Part shown: piece after piece, positions 36,645 through 45,899 of the stretch
How positions within the stretch are numbered: position 1 is the first letter of the stretch
How the letters are laid out: every line of letters begins with the position of its first letter
Assembly (NCBI GenBank): GCA_038745855.1
Contig: JBCDLC010000013.1
Location: 6,712 to 70,711, forward strand
Direction: 5' to 3'
From: UBA5336 sp038745855
GTDB taxonomy: Bacteria; Pseudomonadota; Alphaproteobacteria; Caulobacterales; Hyphomonadaceae
Length of the DNA stretch: 64,000 nucleotides
Position numbers and translations under genes: made by a program
Notes under the pieces: generated by a model
What the model was told of the DNA's origin: nothing
What the model saw: the letters and a program-made list of their open reading frames with translations, nothing else
Database searches by the model: none

Positions 36645-37339
36645 GGCGTGCCCCCAAGCGCTGCCGCCTCAACACGCTCTGCGAAATCGGTGAGGCCCTT
36701 GTTCAAGCCACGGAAATCGTGGTGGACAGCATGGGCACCGGCGTTTTCGAGCTCACCGGTCTCACCGAAGCCCCAAGACACGCCGAGGCAGTGAACACCC
36801 GCCGCGCGGCCCATCTGCATATCGAAAACAGCGTCCCCGATCATCACCGACCGGTCGGCATCGGCCCCCATTCGGTCCATGGCGGCGTTGACCATTGCCG
36901 GGTTCGGTTTTCCCGGTCCATCGTCGGCGCAATGGACCGTATCGAAGTACTGGGCCAGCGGATGCATGCTGAAAACGGCCTCGATACCTCTTTTGGACTT
37001 GCCCGTCGCCATGGCAATGAGCCAATTGTCATCCCGCATTCGCTGAAGCGTCTCCAACGCGCCTTCGTAGAGCGGTTCCTTGAAACCCGGCTCCTTGCGA
37101 CGCGCTATGAAGGCATTCCGATACGCCTCGACGAGACGGCCCAGGAGGGCGGCCTTTACGTCAGGAGGCGCCAGCCGGCGGCACGCCTCGGCGAGATCCA
37201 GGCCGACAATGGTCCGCGTCTCGTCATAGCCGGGTGGCGGCAGGCCGCACGTTTCGAAGGCCCGCGCCATGGCCATCGTGATCACCTCACGGGAGTCCAC
37301 AATCGTCCCATCCATGTCCCAGATCGCAAGTTTCAGCAT
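36641..37339 (-). CDS. HAD-superfamily phosphatase, phosphoglycolate phosphatase-like
   Basis: 232 residues from the ATG at 37339 (GGAGAG upstream). Motif I IWDMDGTIVDS with the nucleophile Asp, motif II MATGKS, motif III lysine in GKPNP and motif IV MIGDAVFDMQMGRAAG. The helical cap fits subfamily IA. Such genes next to rluC and atp12 are often annotated gph; the true substrate is uncertain. It is translationally coupled to atp12 and follows rluC by about 25 bp. Confidence 0.88.
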   Translation of the reverse strand: MLKLAIWDMDGTIVDSREVITMAMARAFETCGLPPPGYDETRTIVGLDLAEACRRLAPPDVKAALLGRLVEAYRNAFIARRKEPGFKEPLYEGALETLQRMRDDNWLIAMATGKSKRGIEAVFSMHPLAQYFDTVHCADDGPGKPNPAMVNAAMDRMGADADRSVMIGDAVFDMQMGRAAGVHCLGVSWGFGETGELENAGAHAVHHDFRGLNKGLTDFAERVEAAALGGTP

Positions 37340-37364
37340 GTCGCTCTCCAGGCGATTGGGCTCG

Positions 37365-38366
37365 TTAAAAGAGAGCCAGTGGATCGGTACCCGCTTCTGA
37401 TTCGATGAAACCAAGCGTGTTGAAGGTCTGGGCCATATGAGGGGGCAGCGGTGCGGTGAGGGTCAAGGGTCGGCGACGGCCAGTGGCCGCACCGCCAGGC
37501 AGCACCAGCGCGCGCGCATGCAAGTGAAGACCGGGCGCACAACCGGTGGGCACCTCACGCGCCGTCTTGTACTTGCGATCGCCGAGAATGGCTGTCCCGA
37601 TTTCCTGCATGTGAAATCGCAATTGATGGGTGCGTCCGGTTTCTGGTTTCAGGGCCAACCAGGCGGCGCGCTGGGCAGCCTGTGAGACCAGCACATAGTC
37701 TGTGATCGCATGGCGTGCGCCAGGCTCCCCCTGGCGCGCGGCTCGCATCATTTCCTTTTGTTCGCCGCGGCCTGTCCCCTTCACCATCCAGCTTCGAACC
37801 TGTCCCTCGCGGGGGGATGGCACACCGACTGTCACGGCCCAGTACACTTTCTGGATGTCGCGCCCGCGGAACAGGTTGCCCAGACGCGCAGCTGCCGCCG
37901 GCGTGCGCGCCAGGACCAAGACTCCGGACGTATCCTTGTCGAGGCGATGGACCAGGCGAGGACGGTGACCCTTGTGGGAAAGCGCCTCGGTCAAACCATC
38001 AATATGCCGTCCTTGCCGTGTGCCGCCCTGTACGGCGAGCCCGGCGGGCTTGTTGAGCGCAATCATCTCGTCATCTTCATGGATGATCAGGCCCCTGAGG
38101 AATTCTGCATCCGCCGCGTCTGTGGGCCTTGACCTCGCCGGTTTGGCCGAAACGGCAGGCTTGGTAATCGCGGGAGGCAAGCGCACGGTTTCGCCCAACT
38201 GCAAGCGGTGGTTCGCCTTGACTTTCGTGCCGTCGACGCGGACGTCGCCCGTCCGCAGGAGCTTCTCGATTTCGCCCTGGGTCAGGCTGGCGCGCCGCTT
38301 GATCCAGCGATCAAGCCGGGCGCCCGCTTCCTCCGCGGTGACGACTTCCTCTCCTGCCCCACTCAT
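37365..38366 (-). CDS. rluC: 23S rRNA pseudouridine synthase, RluC/RluD type
   Basis: 333 residues from the ATG at 38366, which overlaps the stop of the crcB-like gene. S4 RNA-binding domain at about 10-75 (ARLDRWIKRRASLTQGEIEKLLRTGDVRVDG), then the catalytic domain with HRLDKDTSGVLVLART containing the catalytic Asp, and KPETGRTHQLRFHM. Isomerises uridines in 23S rRNA; the exact target sites are not decided by sequence. Confidence 0.92.
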   Translation of the reverse strand: MSGAGEEVVTAEEAGARLDRWIKRRASLTQGEIEKLLRTGDVRVDGTKVKANHRLQLGETVRLPPAITKPAVSAKPARSRPTDAADAEFLRGLIIHEDDEMIALNKPAGLAVQGGTRQGRHIDGLTEALSHKGHRPRLVHRLDKDTSGVLVLARTPAAAARLGNLFRGRDIQKVYWAVTVGVPSPREGQVRSWMVKGTGRGEQKEMMRAARQGEPGARHAITDYVLVSQAAQRAAWLALKPETGRTHQLRFHMQEIGTAILGDRKYKTAREVPTGCAPGLHLHARALVLPGGAATGRRRPLTLTAPLPPHMAQTFNTLGFIESEAGTDPLALF

Positions 38367-38749
38367 GCGGCGGCCTTCGAGAAAAGCGCGGCGCCGGCAA
38401 AAAATACACCAATGCAGAGGACCATCGTCCCAAGCGCATAGGCCGCTGCCGCGGGCCAAGCGCCCCGCTCAACCAACCGCACCGTTTCCATGGCGTAGGC
38501 TGAATAGGTGGTAAATCCGCCGAGAATACCCGTCGTGACCAGAAGTTGGGCGGTTTGGCTGGCAGCCTCACCCCTGGCCGCAAACCAAGCCACGGCCACG
38601 CCCATCAACAGGCTGCCGAGCACATTCACACCGAGCGTGGCCCAAAGGCTTACGCCCACATCCACATGACGGGCGACCACCAGCCCGCAGCCGTAGCGAA
38701 GCGCTGCGCCGATACCGCCGCCGACTGTGACCATGAGGATGCCGATCAT
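38363..38749 (-). CDS. crcB: Fluoride channel CrcB/Fluc
   Basis: 128 residues with four membrane helices. The motifs GGGIGAALRYG, LGVNVLGSLLMG and GGFTTYSAYAMET match the fluoride channel family, whose dual-topology dimers export fluoride. No fluoride riboswitch is evident upstream, where the RluA-family gene ends 9 bp away. Probably part of the HAD / rluC / crcB run of overlapping genes. Confidence 0.93.
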   Translation of the reverse strand: MIGILMVTVGGGIGAALRYGCGLVVARHVDVGVSLWATLGVNVLGSLLMGVAVAWFAARGEAASQTAQLLVTTGILGGFTTYSAYAMETVRLVERGAWPAAAAYALGTMVLCIGVFFAGAALFSKAAA

Positions 38750-38758
38750 CGCGCTGCC

Positions 38759-39547
38759 CTACCGTGCTTCTGCTGCGTCGACCAGCACCCTCTCCAGCGA
38801 ATTCGCCAACTCCATCGCCTGAGCAACGTCCCGGAAATCCTGGGGCGGATCAGCTTTGACCGTGGATTGGGTACCGCTCGGGTGCGGAAACCGCAGACTG
38901 AATGCATGGAGCATCGTCCTCGGGATTGGATCCGTCCACGCGGTATCATCTGCGGCGCCGAGACCGTATTGCCGGTCACCAAGGATAGGCATGTCTGCTA
39001 GGGCGAGGTGGACCCTGATCTGGTGCATGCGGCCCGTCGTTGGACGGATCGACAAAAGCGCTGCCTGCTGGGACTGCCCCAGGCACTTCCAATGGGTTTT
39101 TGCGGGCTTCGCACCTTCTGTTCCGGGCTCAACAGCAGCCGTTCGGGTCCCAGTTCCATCCCGAACGGTCGCCAATGGCTGGGTAATCGTCCCTTCATCA
39201 CAGGCACAATCGTTTGTCGGTCGCTGGACCAGCGCCAGATAGGTCTTCTGAACGCAGCGCGCCTCGAATGCACCATGCAGCGCTGCGGCCGCTGGTTTCG
39301 TGTGGGCAGCGACGATGACCCCTGACGTCTCCCGATCGAGCCGGTGCACAAGATGGGGCCGCTTGCCGTTCGATTTCGCAAAGGCCCACAACAACCGGTC
39401 GAGCGTATGATCGGCCGTCGAACGCGTCTGGCACGCCAGCCCGGGAGGCTTGTTAAAGGCGATGATCGCATCGTCGCGCGCGATGACCATGGATCGGGCC
39501 ACCTTGTCCTCCTCCGGCGTGAGGATCGTAATGGGCTTGTTACGCAT
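38759..39547 (-). CDS. RluA-family pseudouridine synthase
   Basis: 262 residues from the ATG at 39547, overlapping the rarA stop. There is no S4 domain; catalytic motif HRLDRETSGVIVAAH, with KPPGL upstream and TGRMHQIRVHLA and ILGDRQYG downstream, as in the RluA/TruC branch. RNA substrate unknown. Two different pseudouridine synthases within 2 kb flank crcB, a common alphaproteobacterial arrangement. Confidence 0.88.
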   Translation of the reverse strand: MRNKPITILTPEEDKVARSMVIARDDAIIAFNKPPGLACQTRSTADHTLDRLLWAFAKSNGKRPHLVHRLDRETSGVIVAAHTKPAAAALHGAFEARCVQKTYLALVQRPTNDCACDEGTITQPLATVRDGTGTRTAAVEPGTEGAKPAKTHWKCLGQSQQAALLSIRPTTGRMHQIRVHLALADMPILGDRQYGLGAADDTAWTDPIPRTMLHAFSLRFPHPSGTQSTVKADPPQDFRDVAQAMELANSLERVLVDAAEAR

Positions 39548-40859
39548 CGGGCTCGTGGTTGCGTTTCGTTCGGAGTTTGGCCCACGCCGCAAGACGTCGG
39601 GCTATGGGTTCCTCTTCGCCTTCGCCTTTTGGCGCGTAGAAAACCTGGCGGTCCATGCCATCGGGGAAATAGTCCTGCCCCGAGAAACCCTCATTCGTGT
39701 CGTGATCATAGACATAGCCTGCACCATAGCCCTCCGACCTCATGAGATCGGTGGGCGCGTTGCGGATATGTTTGGGCGGGCCGACGTGGCCCGTCTCGCG
39801 AGCGGTCGCCCGTGCCGCTTTGTAGGCGGTGTACGCTGCGTTCGATTTCGGCGCCGTAGCGAGATGGATCACGGCCTGGGCCAGTGCCAGTTCTCCTTCG
39901 GGTGAACCAAGACGCTCGTAGGCGCGGGCAGCTTCCCCTGCAATGAGCAGTGCGGTCGGATCGGCCAGGCCTATGTCCTCGCTGGCCATACGGACCAGCC
40001 GCCGCGCGAGAAACAACGGCTCTTCGCCCCCCTCAAGCATGCGCGCGAACCAGTAGAGTGCCGCGTCCGGGTCAGACCCGCGAACAGATTTATGCAGCGC
40101 CGAGATCAGGTCGTAGTGGCTGTCTCGGTCTTTGTCATAGGCCGCTGCACGGCGCTGGAGTACGGTCTCTAGCCCTTTGCGGTCGAGATTGTTCCCGTCG
40201 GTCGCCAGCGCAAAAACCTGTTCAGCCAGGTTGAGGAGGTAGCGGCCATCACCCCCGGCCATGGCGAGGAGACCTGCGCGTGCACCACTATCGAGCGCGA
40301 GGCGCTGGCCGACGGCCGCTTCCGCACGTTGGAGGAGGGTCGCAAGGGCGGGCGCATCGAGCGCGCGAAGGGTCAGGACGGCGCATCGGGACAGCAGCGC
40401 GCCGTTCACTTCGAAGCTGGGGTTTTCAGTCGTTGCCCCCACGAGCGTGACGGTCCCGCGCTCGACAAATGGAAGAAAGCCGTCCTGCTGGGCCCGATTG
40501 AACCGGTGGATTTCATCCACGAACAGTAACGTGCCTTGACCGCTGGCGCGTCGCCCCTCCGCCCGATCGAACGCAGCACGCAGATCCTTTACGCCGGAAA
40601 AGACCGCACTCAGCGCTTCGAAATGGAGAGCAGTCTCCTCGGCGAGAAGCTGGGCGATCGTCGTCTTACCAACGCCGGGCGGTCCCCACAGGATAATTGA
40701 CGGTAGGGATCCGCTGGCCAGCAAACGCGTCAATTTACCGTCTGGGCCAAGCAGATGATCTTGCCCAACAACATCGGCCAGGGCCGTCGGGCGCAGCTTA
40801 TCCGCAAGGGGACGGGGCGCGCTGGTTTCAAGCCCGGCAGCAGCGAAGAGATCGGCCAT
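39540..40859 (-). CDS. rarA: Replication-associated recombination ATPase RarA
   Basis: A 439-residue AAA+ protein of the RarA/MgsA/WRNIP1 family. Walker A WGPPGVGKTTIAQ, Walker B and sensor region LLFVDEIHRFNRAQQD, arginine-finger region SFEVNGALLSRC, and the C-terminal tetramerisation domain with SALHKSVRGSDPDAALYW. It acts at stalled replication forks. Overlaps the following RluA-family gene. Confidence 0.95.
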   Translation of the reverse strand: MADLFAAAGLETSAPRPLADKLRPTALADVVGQDHLLGPDGKLTRLLASGSLPSIILWGPPGVGKTTIAQLLAEETALHFEALSAVFSGVKDLRAAFDRAEGRRASGQGTLLFVDEIHRFNRAQQDGFLPFVERGTVTLVGATTENPSFEVNGALLSRCAVLTLRALDAPALATLLQRAEAAVGQRLALDSGARAGLLAMAGGDGRYLLNLAEQVFALATDGNNLDRKGLETVLQRRAAAYDKDRDSHYDLISALHKSVRGSDPDAALYWFARMLEGGEEPLFLARRLVRMASEDIGLADPTALLIAGEAARAYERLGSPEGELALAQAVIHLATAPKSNAAYTAYKAARATARETGHVGPPKHIRNAPTDLMRSEGYGAGYVYDHDTNEGFSGQDYFPDGMDRQVFYAPKGEGEEEPIARRLAAWAKLRTKRNHEPDA

Positions 40860-40943
40860 GGCGGTGTCATATGCGCTCGTAAGGCGGACGCCCAGCCTGA
40901 AATCGGATCTTGGGAGCCGCCGCCTCGCCCGTTTGCAGGCGCG

Positions 40944-41450
40944 CTAGCGACAGGATTCCCGCGCTTTGCGAATGGCGTTGGCCGAGCCGCTCAGGGAGAA
41001 ATGGTAAGCAACAGCGGTATCCCTGGCGCTTACCCCTTCCACCCGCAGCTCGCTGCCCCGCTCTAGGGCGCGGACGATGCGCGAATCATCGGAGTCATCG
41101 GCAAACGCTTCGTTCCCGACATTGAAAAGGCTCCAAGCCGAGCGGCCGACACGTGCTTTCGATGGCAAATCCTCACGGAGGTCATACCCAACCCTGAGGC
41201 TGGGCTGGTTGCGCGCCCGGCCTGATTTGGACTGGGTGACATAAAACCAGACATCGCCGTGGTCCGCAGATCGCGGGGCCTTATCGGTGGCTTGGGTTGC
41301 CGCAAAGCACAGCGTCTCACCCTGGTGGCTTTGGATGAAGACCTGCCAATCCTTGTATTGGGCCACGGCCTGGGGCGCTGCGGCCGCCGGCAATGCCAGG
41401 GTGAGGCTCGTCACAAGGGCAACCAGAATAGAGGTCGAAGTGGATGTCAC
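40944..41450 (-). CDS. Invasion-associated locus B (IalB)-like periplasmic protein
   Basis: 168 residues from a GTG at 41450 with GGGAG upstream, chosen because it opens directly into a signal peptide (ILVALVTSLTLALPAAAAP). The mature domain (YKDWQVFIQSHQGETLCFAATQ, GDVWFYVTQSK, then a C-terminal cysteine) fits the IalB family, where two cysteines form a disulfide. The role is unclear; the name comes from Bartonella. It is divergent from the rpoE-like gene. Confidence 0.75.
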   Translation of the reverse strand: MTSTSTSILVALVTSLTLALPAAAAPQAVAQYKDWQVFIQSHQGETLCFAATQATDKAPRSADHGDVWFYVTQSKSGRARNQPSLRVGYDLREDLPSKARVGRSAWSLFNVGNEAFADDSDDSRIVRALERGSELRVEGVSARDTAVAYHFSLSGSANAIRKARESCR

Positions 41451-41730
41451 CGAGTATCTCCCGAAGATCGCGCTACGCCATAAGGCCCTGAAACTGCGGA
41501 AATCATATGTCCTAAGATTCCAACAGGGGATGAAGAGGTTGCGAAACATCCCCATGACCCCTTCTTCCGCTGAAAGATCAACAGCTATTACGGGTGTGAC
41601 GGGAGTCTTACCAACGTAATGGTTGATAAAGTACCATAAGCCAGTACACTGTCGGAGCGATGATCACACGAGCCCCTCATTGACAGATACCGCCCAGCAT
41701 ACGTCTTCGCCGAGTGATGAGCGGGCCCGC

Positions 41731-42264
41731 ATGTCTCACATGCTGGGCGAGATCGCGCGCCGGCAATGCAAGGCATCCTTCTCAGACCTGTTTGAATACT
41801 ACGCCCCGCGGCTGAAAAGCTACATGCTGCGGCTGGGCGCCGAGGATAGCCAGGCGGAGGAACTCGCCCAAGAAGTCATGGTGACCGTCTGGCGAAAGGC
41901 CCACCAATACGATCCCGCGAAGGCATCGGTATCGACGTGGATATTCCGAATCGCTCGAAACCGGCGGATCGACGCGCATCGCCGTCAGACCAAGCCTCAA
42001 CTCGAACCTGACGAGCCAATGCTACGGCCGGAAGAGCCTGAGCAGCCCGATCACATCGTCAATCGAGCGCAGACCGAGGTGATTGTAAGAGAGGCCCTGA
42101 CGAAATTGCCAAAGGAACAGCTCATACTTCTCCAGGCCGCATTCTATGACGGCTTGTCCCATAGCGACATCGCCGAACGGTTCGACCTGCCGCTCGGCAC
42201 GGTAAAGTCCAGGATACGCTTGGCGTTCAACAAATTGAGGGGACAATTGGAAAGCGACCCCTGA
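41731..42264 (+). CDS. rpoE: ECF sigma factor, RpoE/ECF11 type
   Basis: 177 residues from the ATG at 41731; the frame is open upstream, but only a TTG would start it. Region 2 (FSDLFEYYAPRLKSYMLRLGAEDSQAEELAQEVMVTVWRKAHQYDPAKASVSTWIFRIARNRRID) and region 4 (LPKEQLILLQAAFYDGLSHSDIAERFDLPLGTVKSRIRLAF) are complete. Paired with a ChrR-type anti-sigma gene 74 bp downstream, this is the singlet-oxygen response module known from Rhodobacter, fitting for a phototroph. I could not find a clear TGATCC-type autoregulated promoter upstream. Confidence 0.9.
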   Translation: MSHMLGEIARRQCKASFSDLFEYYAPRLKSYMLRLGAEDSQAEELAQEVMVTVWRKAHQYDPAKASVSTWIFRIARNRRIDAHRRQTKPQLEPDEPMLRPEEPEQPDHIVNRAQTEVIVREALTKLPKEQLILLQAAFYDGLSHSDIAERFDLPLGTVKSRIRLAFNKLRGQLESDP

Positions 42265-42338
42265 CCTCTTGGTCGCAATCGGCGGCTGCGATTGCTTGAC
42301 CAAACCACCCACTCCACAATATTTCTTGGAATAAAGGC

Positions 42339-43031
42339 ATGTACGCGGAGCGTTCTTTGAGCTTGGGAAAAGAGACAACTGCTTTTGGCGAGTTGTACAG
42401 CGCATACGCTGCAGGGTGCCTCGATCCGGCATTCGCTCTGCTTGTCGAGACACAAGCGGCCCTGCGCAATGATATTGCAGAGGCTGTTCATCGCGGTGAA
42501 GTGATCGCAGCTGCCATGCTGGAGGCTGAGCCGCCAGCCGCCATGCGGAACGATGCGGTCGAACGTGCGTTGGCGGCCATAGAAGAACTGGACGTAGACG
42601 AGGGTCTGAATGGCCACGCAGCGGACGTCGCCAGCGGCGGGCTGACCGAGATCGTTGACCTGCCAAGCCCGCTCCGCGACCGGGTCATCGACACGATGGA
42701 ACGACAGAGCTGGCAATTCACCACGCCCGGAATTCGCCGGCTCACGCTGGAGACAGGCGGAGACGCAGAGACAGAGCTCTACCGGCTTGAACCAGGCGTC
42801 ACCGTCCCGCGCCACACACACGCCGGAAGCGAATTCACCTTGGTCGTCACCGGCCGCTTCGCCGATGAAACGGGATCTTACGGTCCCGGTGATCTGTCGG
42901 TGAAGGGCCCCGAACATGTCCACCGCCCCGTCGCGGATATGGGTGAGGTCTGCTATGCGCTTTCCGTTCGCGATGGCGGGCTGAAATTCACCGGCGTGAT
43001 CGGCGCCGTTCAGCGCATACTTGGCGGCTGA
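42339..43031 (+). CDS. chrR: ChrR-like anti-sigma factor with lost N-terminal zinc site
   Basis: 230 residues in two domains. The N-terminal anti-sigma part aligns to ChrR at SAYAAGCLDPAFALLVETQAALR, but all four zinc ligands are replaced (H6 to T, H31 to Q, C35 to R, C38 to I). The C-terminal cupin keeps its metal ligands (PRHTHAGSEFTLVV with two His and a Glu, and a late His in EHVHRPV) and the GSYGPGDLSV turn. In Rhodobacter the N-terminal zinc is needed to hold RpoE, so this variant either binds without zinc or differs in release. Follows the sigma gene. Confidence 0.85.
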   Translation: MYAERSLSLGKETTAFGELYSAYAAGCLDPAFALLVETQAALRNDIAEAVHRGEVIAAAMLEAEPPAAMRNDAVERALAAIEELDVDEGLNGHAADVASGGLTEIVDLPSPLRDRVIDTMERQSWQFTTPGIRRLTLETGGDAETELYRLEPGVTVPRHTHAGSEFTLVVTGRFADETGSYGPGDLSVKGPEHVHRPVADMGEVCYALSVRDGGLKFTGVIGAVQRILGG

Positions 43032-43100
43032 TATCCGCTCCGGGCGACCCGGTTCGAACGGGGTCTTGCCGGGCCCGGGCAGAAAGCACATCTCCCTCGC

Positions 43101-44504
43101 ATGAATGACAGCACCCTTCCGATCGATCGCCAGCGGGCCGCCGCTATCCTTTCCGATGCCGTCAAAGGCGCCGATGATGGCGATCTCTATTTCGAACGCT
43201 CGAGGTCCGAAAGTTTTGTTTTCGATGATGGGCGCCTGAAATCCGCAGCGTTCGACACCCACCAGGGCTTCGGACTCCGCGTGATCGCAGGCGAAGCGTC
43301 CGGACACGGGTTCGCATCCGAATTCTCCGAAAGTGCCATTGCCCGGGCGGCCGATACAGCGCGGCAGGCCAAGCGCGGCTATTCGGGCAAGTTGGATATC
43401 GGCCCAACGCCCACCAATCGACAGCTCTATCGGCCCATCGATCCGACGGATACGCCTGACTTTACGGCAAAGACCGGGTTGCTGGCCGAGATCGATGCCT
43501 GGACGCGCGCCAAGGACCCCCGGGTGGTGCAGGTCTCGGTCTCCCTTTCCGGCTCAAGGAAAGAAATCGATGTGCTCCGCCCTGGCGGCGAGCAGTTCCA
43601 CGATGTGCGCCCCCTGGTTCGGGTAAATGTTTCCGTGACCCTCGAACAGAACGGGCGCCGGGAAACGGCATCGGCGGGTGCGGGCGGCCGGGACGCCTAT
43701 GACCAATGGATTGAACCGGCGCGTTGGCAGGCCCTGGTGAACCGCGCCATCGCCAAGGCCTCCATCAACCTGGAAAGCATCGATACCCCCGCCGGAGAGA
43801 TGGATGTGGTGCTCGGTCCGGGCTGGCCTGCCGTACTTCTACACGAAGCGGTCGGCCATGGTCTCGAAGGCGATTTCAACCGCAAGGGGACCAGCGTTTA
43901 TTCCGGGAAGATCGGCGAGCGGGTGGCCGCAAAAGGCGTAACAATCATTGATGATGGCACGATAGACGCCCGGCGCGGCTCGCTTTCCTTCGACGACGAA
44001 GGCACACCGACGCAGAAAAACGTTCTGATCGAGGACGGGATCCTGAAGGGTTACATGCAGGATCGGCAGAATGCACGCCTCATGGGTGTGGCGCCAACGG
44101 GAAATGGACGCCGCGAGAGCTACGACGCCACCGTCATGCCGCGCATGACCAACACGGTGATGCTCGGCGGTGAGATGGATCCAGGCGAGATCGTCTCCTC
44201 CATCAAGCGCGGCATCTGGGCCGTCGATTTTGGCGGCGGTCAGGTCGATATCACGTCCGGGAATTTCGTGTTCCAATGCACCGAAGCCTATCTCGTCGAG
44301 GACGGAAAAGTCATCGCGCCCGTGAAAAACGCCACGCTCATTGGACATGGCCCGACGGCGATGGAAAACGTGACGATGATCGGCAACGACTTCGCCATGG
44401 ATGACGGTGTCGGCACGTGCGGGAAATCCGGCCAATCGGTGCCCGTGGGCGTCGGCCAGCCCACTCTCCGGGTTGAAGGGCTCACCGTGGGCGGCGCAGG
44501 CTAA
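43101..44504 (+). CDS. tldD: Metalloprotease TldD
   Basis: 467 residues of the TldD/PmbA family: metal site HEAVGHGLEGDF (HExxxH), DEGTPTQKNVLIEDGILKGYMQDRQNA and the glycine-rich C-terminal SGQSVPVGVGQPTLRVEGLTVGG. With TldE it forms a heterodimer that degrades unfolded or modified peptides (microcin B17, CcdA). tldE is not in this window. It follows chrR by about 70 bp in the same direction. Confidence 0.94.
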   Translation: MNDSTLPIDRQRAAAILSDAVKGADDGDLYFERSRSESFVFDDGRLKSAAFDTHQGFGLRVIAGEASGHGFASEFSESAIARAADTARQAKRGYSGKLDIGPTPTNRQLYRPIDPTDTPDFTAKTGLLAEIDAWTRAKDPRVVQVSVSLSGSRKEIDVLRPGGEQFHDVRPLVRVNVSVTLEQNGRRETASAGAGGRDAYDQWIEPARWQALVNRAIAKASINLESIDTPAGEMDVVLGPGWPAVLLHEAVGHGLEGDFNRKGTSVYSGKIGERVAAKGVTIIDDGTIDARRGSLSFDDEGTPTQKNVLIEDGILKGYMQDRQNARLMGVAPTGNGRRESYDATVMPRMTNTVMLGGEMDPGEIVSSIKRGIWAVDFGGGQVDITSGNFVFQCTEAYLVEDGKVIAPVKNATLIGHGPTAMENVTMIGNDFAMDDGVGTCGKSGQSVPVGVGQPTLRVEGLTVGGAG

Positions 44505-44597
44505 GGCGCTGCATTCCGCAATCAGGCGGTCCCTCGACAGCTGTGGAATTCTCGGACTAAGCTCCAGTCCGGGAGAACACGCATTCTGGAGGTAGAC

Positions 44598-45251
44598 ATG
44601 GCGGGCCTGAATTTGATGGACATGCTGACAGGCGCGGCCGGGCAAGGCGCTGTGTCACAGGTCGGACAGCAATTCGGACTGGATGAGCGGCAGGCGAGCC
44701 AAGCGATATCGGCGCTGTTGCCGGCGCTCTCATCGGGGCTCAAGCGAAATGTCAGCCGGCCCGGCGGGCTGGAGGCCCTGCTCGGCGCCCTCGAAGGGGG
44801 CAAACATGAGCAATATCTAGACCGGCCCGAAATCTTGGAGCGTTCGGAGACGGTCGCCGATGGGAATGCGATCCTCGGCCATCTTCTTGGATCAAAGGAT
44901 GTCAGCCGGGCTGCGGCGGCAAGGGCGTCGCAGAAGACCGGGATCTCCGACGGCATCATGAAGCAAATGCTGCCGCTAGTCGCCTCAATGGCCATGGGCG
45001 CGCTCTCGAAACAGAAGCGCGACCCCAACGTGGGCGGCATCCTTTCAGCCGCACTTTCCGGCGGCGCGGGTCAAGCTCAATCCGGCGGCGGGGGCCTTCT
45101 CGGCGGCATCCTCGGCTCGGTCATGGGCGGCAGGAACAAGGCGCAAGCGGCCGGTGGTGGCGGCATGGCCGGGATGCTGGGCAACCTGCTGGACGCCGAC
45201 AAGGACGGCAGCGCCATGGACGACATCTTCGACCTGCTGACCAAACGCTGA
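44598..45251 (+). CDS. DUF937-family protein
   Basis: 217 residues, strong GGAGG before the ATG. The N-terminal helical DUF937 part (about 1-150: GAVSQVGQQFGLDERQASQAISALLPALSSGLKRN, LGSKDVSRAAAARASQKTGISDGIMKQMLPLVASMAMGALSKQ) is followed by a glycine-rich stretch and a short acidic tail containing LLDADKDGSAMDDIFDLL. DUF937 resembles YidB-like proteins; function unknown. Confidence 0.85.
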   Translation: MAGLNLMDMLTGAAGQGAVSQVGQQFGLDERQASQAISALLPALSSGLKRNVSRPGGLEALLGALEGGKHEQYLDRPEILERSETVADGNAILGHLLGSKDVSRAAAARASQKTGISDGIMKQMLPLVASMAMGALSKQKRDPNVGGILSAALSGGAGQAQSGGGGLLGGILGSVMGGRNKAQAAGGGGMAGMLGNLLDADKDGSAMDDIFDLLTKR

Positions 45252-45332
45252 AGCTTTTCCGAATGTCCTGCATGCGGTGCACGGTACGCACCCAGAGGAC
45301 GCCCTATGAGCCAACAAATCCGGGCGGCTGCG

Positions 45333-45815
45333 TTATGCAGGGCCTATCGACCCCTCCGCATCGCCGAGCATGGCATCCACAGCGCCGCCAACGAGAATGA
45401 AGAGTGCTTGCTCGACGTCTTCTTCGGGTATCAGCGAACCCAACATGTCCCGCCAGCGCTGGCGCTCATCTGCCAGGACCTCTACCGCCGCAGCGTCTTC
45501 GCCAAGGGCGCCGTGCAGGATAATCTGCAGTAGACGACGCAATTCTCTGCGCTCGGGCGCGGCGAAGGTCCGTGCGACGTCGATGGGCGCCATACCGCTT
45601 TCCGCCAACGCCTCAGCGACCTCGGAACGTAGTCGGGCCTCAATCTCTTCCAGAACCGCGATCTTGATGCCCGCGTTGCCACCGAAATGGTGTGCAAGCA
45701 TACGCGCACTGATCGCGGTCTGTCGTTCGTAGGCCCGGAGACCCAGATCGATGCGCCCGGCGGCGATGGCCGCGTCGACGCACGAAGCAAGGGCCTTGGA
45801 TCGGGGATCAAGCAT
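45333..45815 (-). CDS. TetR-like transcriptional regulator (atypical)
   Basis: 160 residues from the ATG at 45815. An N-terminal helix-turn-helix candidate (IDLGLRAYERQTAISARMLAHHFGGNAGIKIAVLEEIEARL) is followed by an all-helical ligand domain. The HTH is weaker than in standard TetR proteins, so the family call is tentative. It is divergent from a small membrane protein gene 85 bp away, the usual set-up for repression of a neighbour. Confidence 0.6.
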   Translation of the reverse strand: MLDPRSKALASCVDAAIAAGRIDLGLRAYERQTAISARMLAHHFGGNAGIKIAVLEEIEARLRSEVAEALAESGMAPIDVARTFAAPERRELRRLLQIILHGALGEDAAAVEVLADERQRWRDMLGSLIPEEDVEQALFILVGGAVDAMLGDAEGSIGPA

Positions 45816-45899
45816 GGGGATAGGGTATCGGAAACAACGGAGTTGATCCAATTCTCTCATCTCGCTATATGTAGCACTTGCTTCATACGAGGAATTGTT

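Noticed and set aside
41640..41700. TGATCA-N18-AGATAC as an RpoE/ECF11 autoregulated promoter
   Set aside because: The -35 has one mismatch and the -10 does not fit the ECF11 consensus, so the match is not better than chance.
43045..43100. GGTTCGAAC T-loop-like sequence suggesting a tRNA between chrR and tldD
   Set aside because: No acceptor, D or anticodon stems can be folded around it, and the gap is only about 70 bp.
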